A DNA stretch of 7,258 bases, taken from contig DHMA01000132.1 of NCBI GenBank assembly GCA_002405555.1, positions 14,172 through 21,429 of the forward strand, written 5' to 3'. The notes beneath the pieces are model-generated. The model saw nothing but the letters and a program-made list of their open reading frames with translations. It searched no databases and was not told the origin of the DNA. Every line of letters begins with the position of its first letter. The first letter of the stretch is position 1. Origin of the DNA: Opitutia bacterium UBA4654. Its GTDB lineage: Bacteria; Verrucomicrobiota; Verrucomicrobiia; Opitutales; Intestinicryptomonadaceae. A program made the position numbers and the translations under genes. Below, one piece after another: positions 6,179 to 7,258 of this stretch.

Positions 6179-7258
6179 TTACGGGATTATTCTGAAAAAC
6201 ACGCGCTTGCCCGCCTGCAACACCAGCGGATTTACGGGGCGCGACAGCGCAAGGAACGGGTCGGAGACGCGCTCCGAATCGAGCTTTACCGCGCCCTGTT
6301 CGATGAGTCTGCGAACCTCCTTCTTGCTGGGGAAAAGCTTTGTCTCCGCCATGACGTTGACAATCGGCGCGCTGTCGGACTGCGCGACGGAATCCCACGC
6401 AAATTCGGGCATTTCGTCGGGAATTTCGTTCTTCGAAAAGACCTTTTCGAAGTTTTCAAGCTCAGCCCTGCCGACGTCCGCGCCGAAGAAGCGCGAGACC
6501 ATCAGGCACGCCAGATTCTTTTTGCATTTCATCGGGTGTTCCGACTTCATGCGCTCAATCTGTTCGGGCGTTTCGAGCAAAAGGTACTGGTAGTATTTCC
6601 ACATCGTGTCGTCGCCGACGGACATGATTTTCCCGAACATGTCGCGCGGGGTGTCGTTGAACGCGATGTAGTTGCCGTAGCTTTTCGACATCTTCTTTTC
6701 GCCGTCCAAGCCCACGAGAAGCGGCATTGTGATTACCGCCTGCCCCGACTGCCCCGCGTCGCGCTGCAAGTCGCGCCCGACAAGGTTGTTGAAAAGCTGG
6801 TCGGTTCCGCCAAGCTCTACGTCCGACTCTATCATAACAGAGTCGTAGCCCTGCACGAGCGGGTACAAAAATTCGACTATCGAAATCGGCGTCTTCGACG
6901 CGTAGCGTTTTGCGAAGTCGTCGCGTTCGAGCATTCTCGCGACAGTCATTTTGCGGGCGAGGTTCAGCAGGTCGCCGAACGACATTCCCCCGAACCACTC
7001 GCTGTTATAGTGCACCTCCGTGCGCGATTCGTCCAGAATCTTGAATGCCTGCGCAAGGTAGGTCTTTGCGTTTTCCATGACCTCTTCGCGCGTCAAGACG
7101 GGGCGCAATGCGCTCCTCCCGCTGGGGTCGCCGATACATGCGGTGTAGTCGCCGATAATCAAAACCGCCTGATGCCCCAAATCCTGAAACTGGCGCAGCT
7201 TGTTGAAGACAACCATGTGCCCGAACGTGAGGTCGGGGCGCGTCGGGTCTACACCCAA
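6179..7258 (-). CDS. tyrS: Tyrosyl-tRNA synthetase, 5' end cut by window edge
   Basis: The frame is open to the right edge; the last 359 residues are present and roughly 40 N-terminal residues are missing, judging from a family length near 400. The edge codon TTG is most likely an internal Leu (LGVDPTRPDL), not a start. It charges tRNA-Tyr with tyrosine in the cytoplasm. Residues counted from the edge: the HIGH-type signature is TFGHM at 11-15, the tyrosine-site region LVQGYDSVMIESDVELGGTD at 134-153, GRDLQRD at 161-167, and the KMSKS loop KKMSKS at 188-193. The C-terminal S4-like RNA-binding domain is at about 299-359 (SKKEVRRLIEQGAVKLDSE). The QGYDS and GGTDQLFN forms and compact S4 tail place it with the TyrZ-like, not E. 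coli TyrS-like, branch. Its stop is 51 bases before the MATE gene and is followed by a terminator. Confidence 0.96.
   Translation of the reverse strand: MGVDPTRPDLTFGHMVVFNKLRQFQDLGHQAVLIIGDYTACIGDPSGRSALRPVLTREEVMENAKTYLAQAFKILDESRTEVHYNSEWFGGMSFGDLLNLARKMTVARMLERDDFAKRYASKTPISIVEFLYPLVQGYDSVMIESDVELGGTDQLFNNLVGRDLQRDAGQSGQAVITMPLLVGLDGEKKMSKSYGNYIAFNDTPRDMFGKIMSVGDDTMWKYYQYLLLETPEQIERMKSEHPMKCKKNLACLMVSRFFGADVGRAELENFEKVFSKNEIPDEMPEFAWDSVAQSDSAPIVNVMAETKLFPSKKEVRRLIEQGAVKLDSERVSDPFLALSRPVNPLVLQAGKRVFFRIIP

Noticed and set aside
7256..7258. TTG at the right edge as the tyrS start codon
   Set aside because: The family has about 40 further residues before LGVDPT, so the codon is most likely an internal Leu and the gene is cut by the window edge.

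Overview
The window is a GC-rich stretch of bacterial chromosome packed with seven protein-coding genes, all on the minus strand. In transcription order (right to left) they are: tyrS (5' end cut by the window edge), a MATE-family multidrug exporter, a TolB-like periplasmic beta-propeller protein, thrH, purM, ychF, and the N-terminal part of a ResB-like cytochrome c biogenesis protein that runs off the left edge. I see no RNA gene, mobile element, CRISPR array, long repeat or integrase, and no stretch over 60 bases is left without a gene.

Layout. tyrS ends at 6179 and is followed by a 51-base gap with a hairpin plus T-run that looks like an intrinsic terminator; its T-run touches the ATG of the MATE gene. 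From the MATE gene onward the spacing is tight: 33 bases to tolB, 9 to thrH, 33 to purM, 14 to ychF and 3 to the resB-like gene. This looks like one co-transcribed group of six, although promoters inside the 33-base gaps cannot be excluded. Good Shine-Dalgarno sequences precede tolB and ychF and a weak one precedes purM. None is evident before thrH or the resB-like gene, and the one candidate before the MATE gene lies inside the terminator hairpin.

Function. The genes are mostly housekeeping: tRNA charging (tyrS), purine synthesis (purM), serine/threonine metabolism (thrH) and a ribosome-associated P-loop ATPase (ychF). Three are envelope proteins: the MATE exporter, the TolB-like propeller and ResB. 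They do not form an obvious single pathway, and the linkage looks like ordinary operon packing rather than a dedicated system.

Organism. A TolB-like protein with a signal peptide and a System II (ResB) cytochrome c maturation gene point to a diderm bacterium. PurM is the long variant (about 400 residues, DGSGTK and GGETADVG motifs) that I associate with Bacteroidetes-type sequences, and ThrH closely resembles the Pseudomonas protein. The mix, with high GC and irregular use of Shine-Dalgarno sites, fits a Verrucomicrobiota (Opitutae-like) or related PVC/FCB bacterium. This placement is an inference with modest confidence. I found no convincing undescribed system here.
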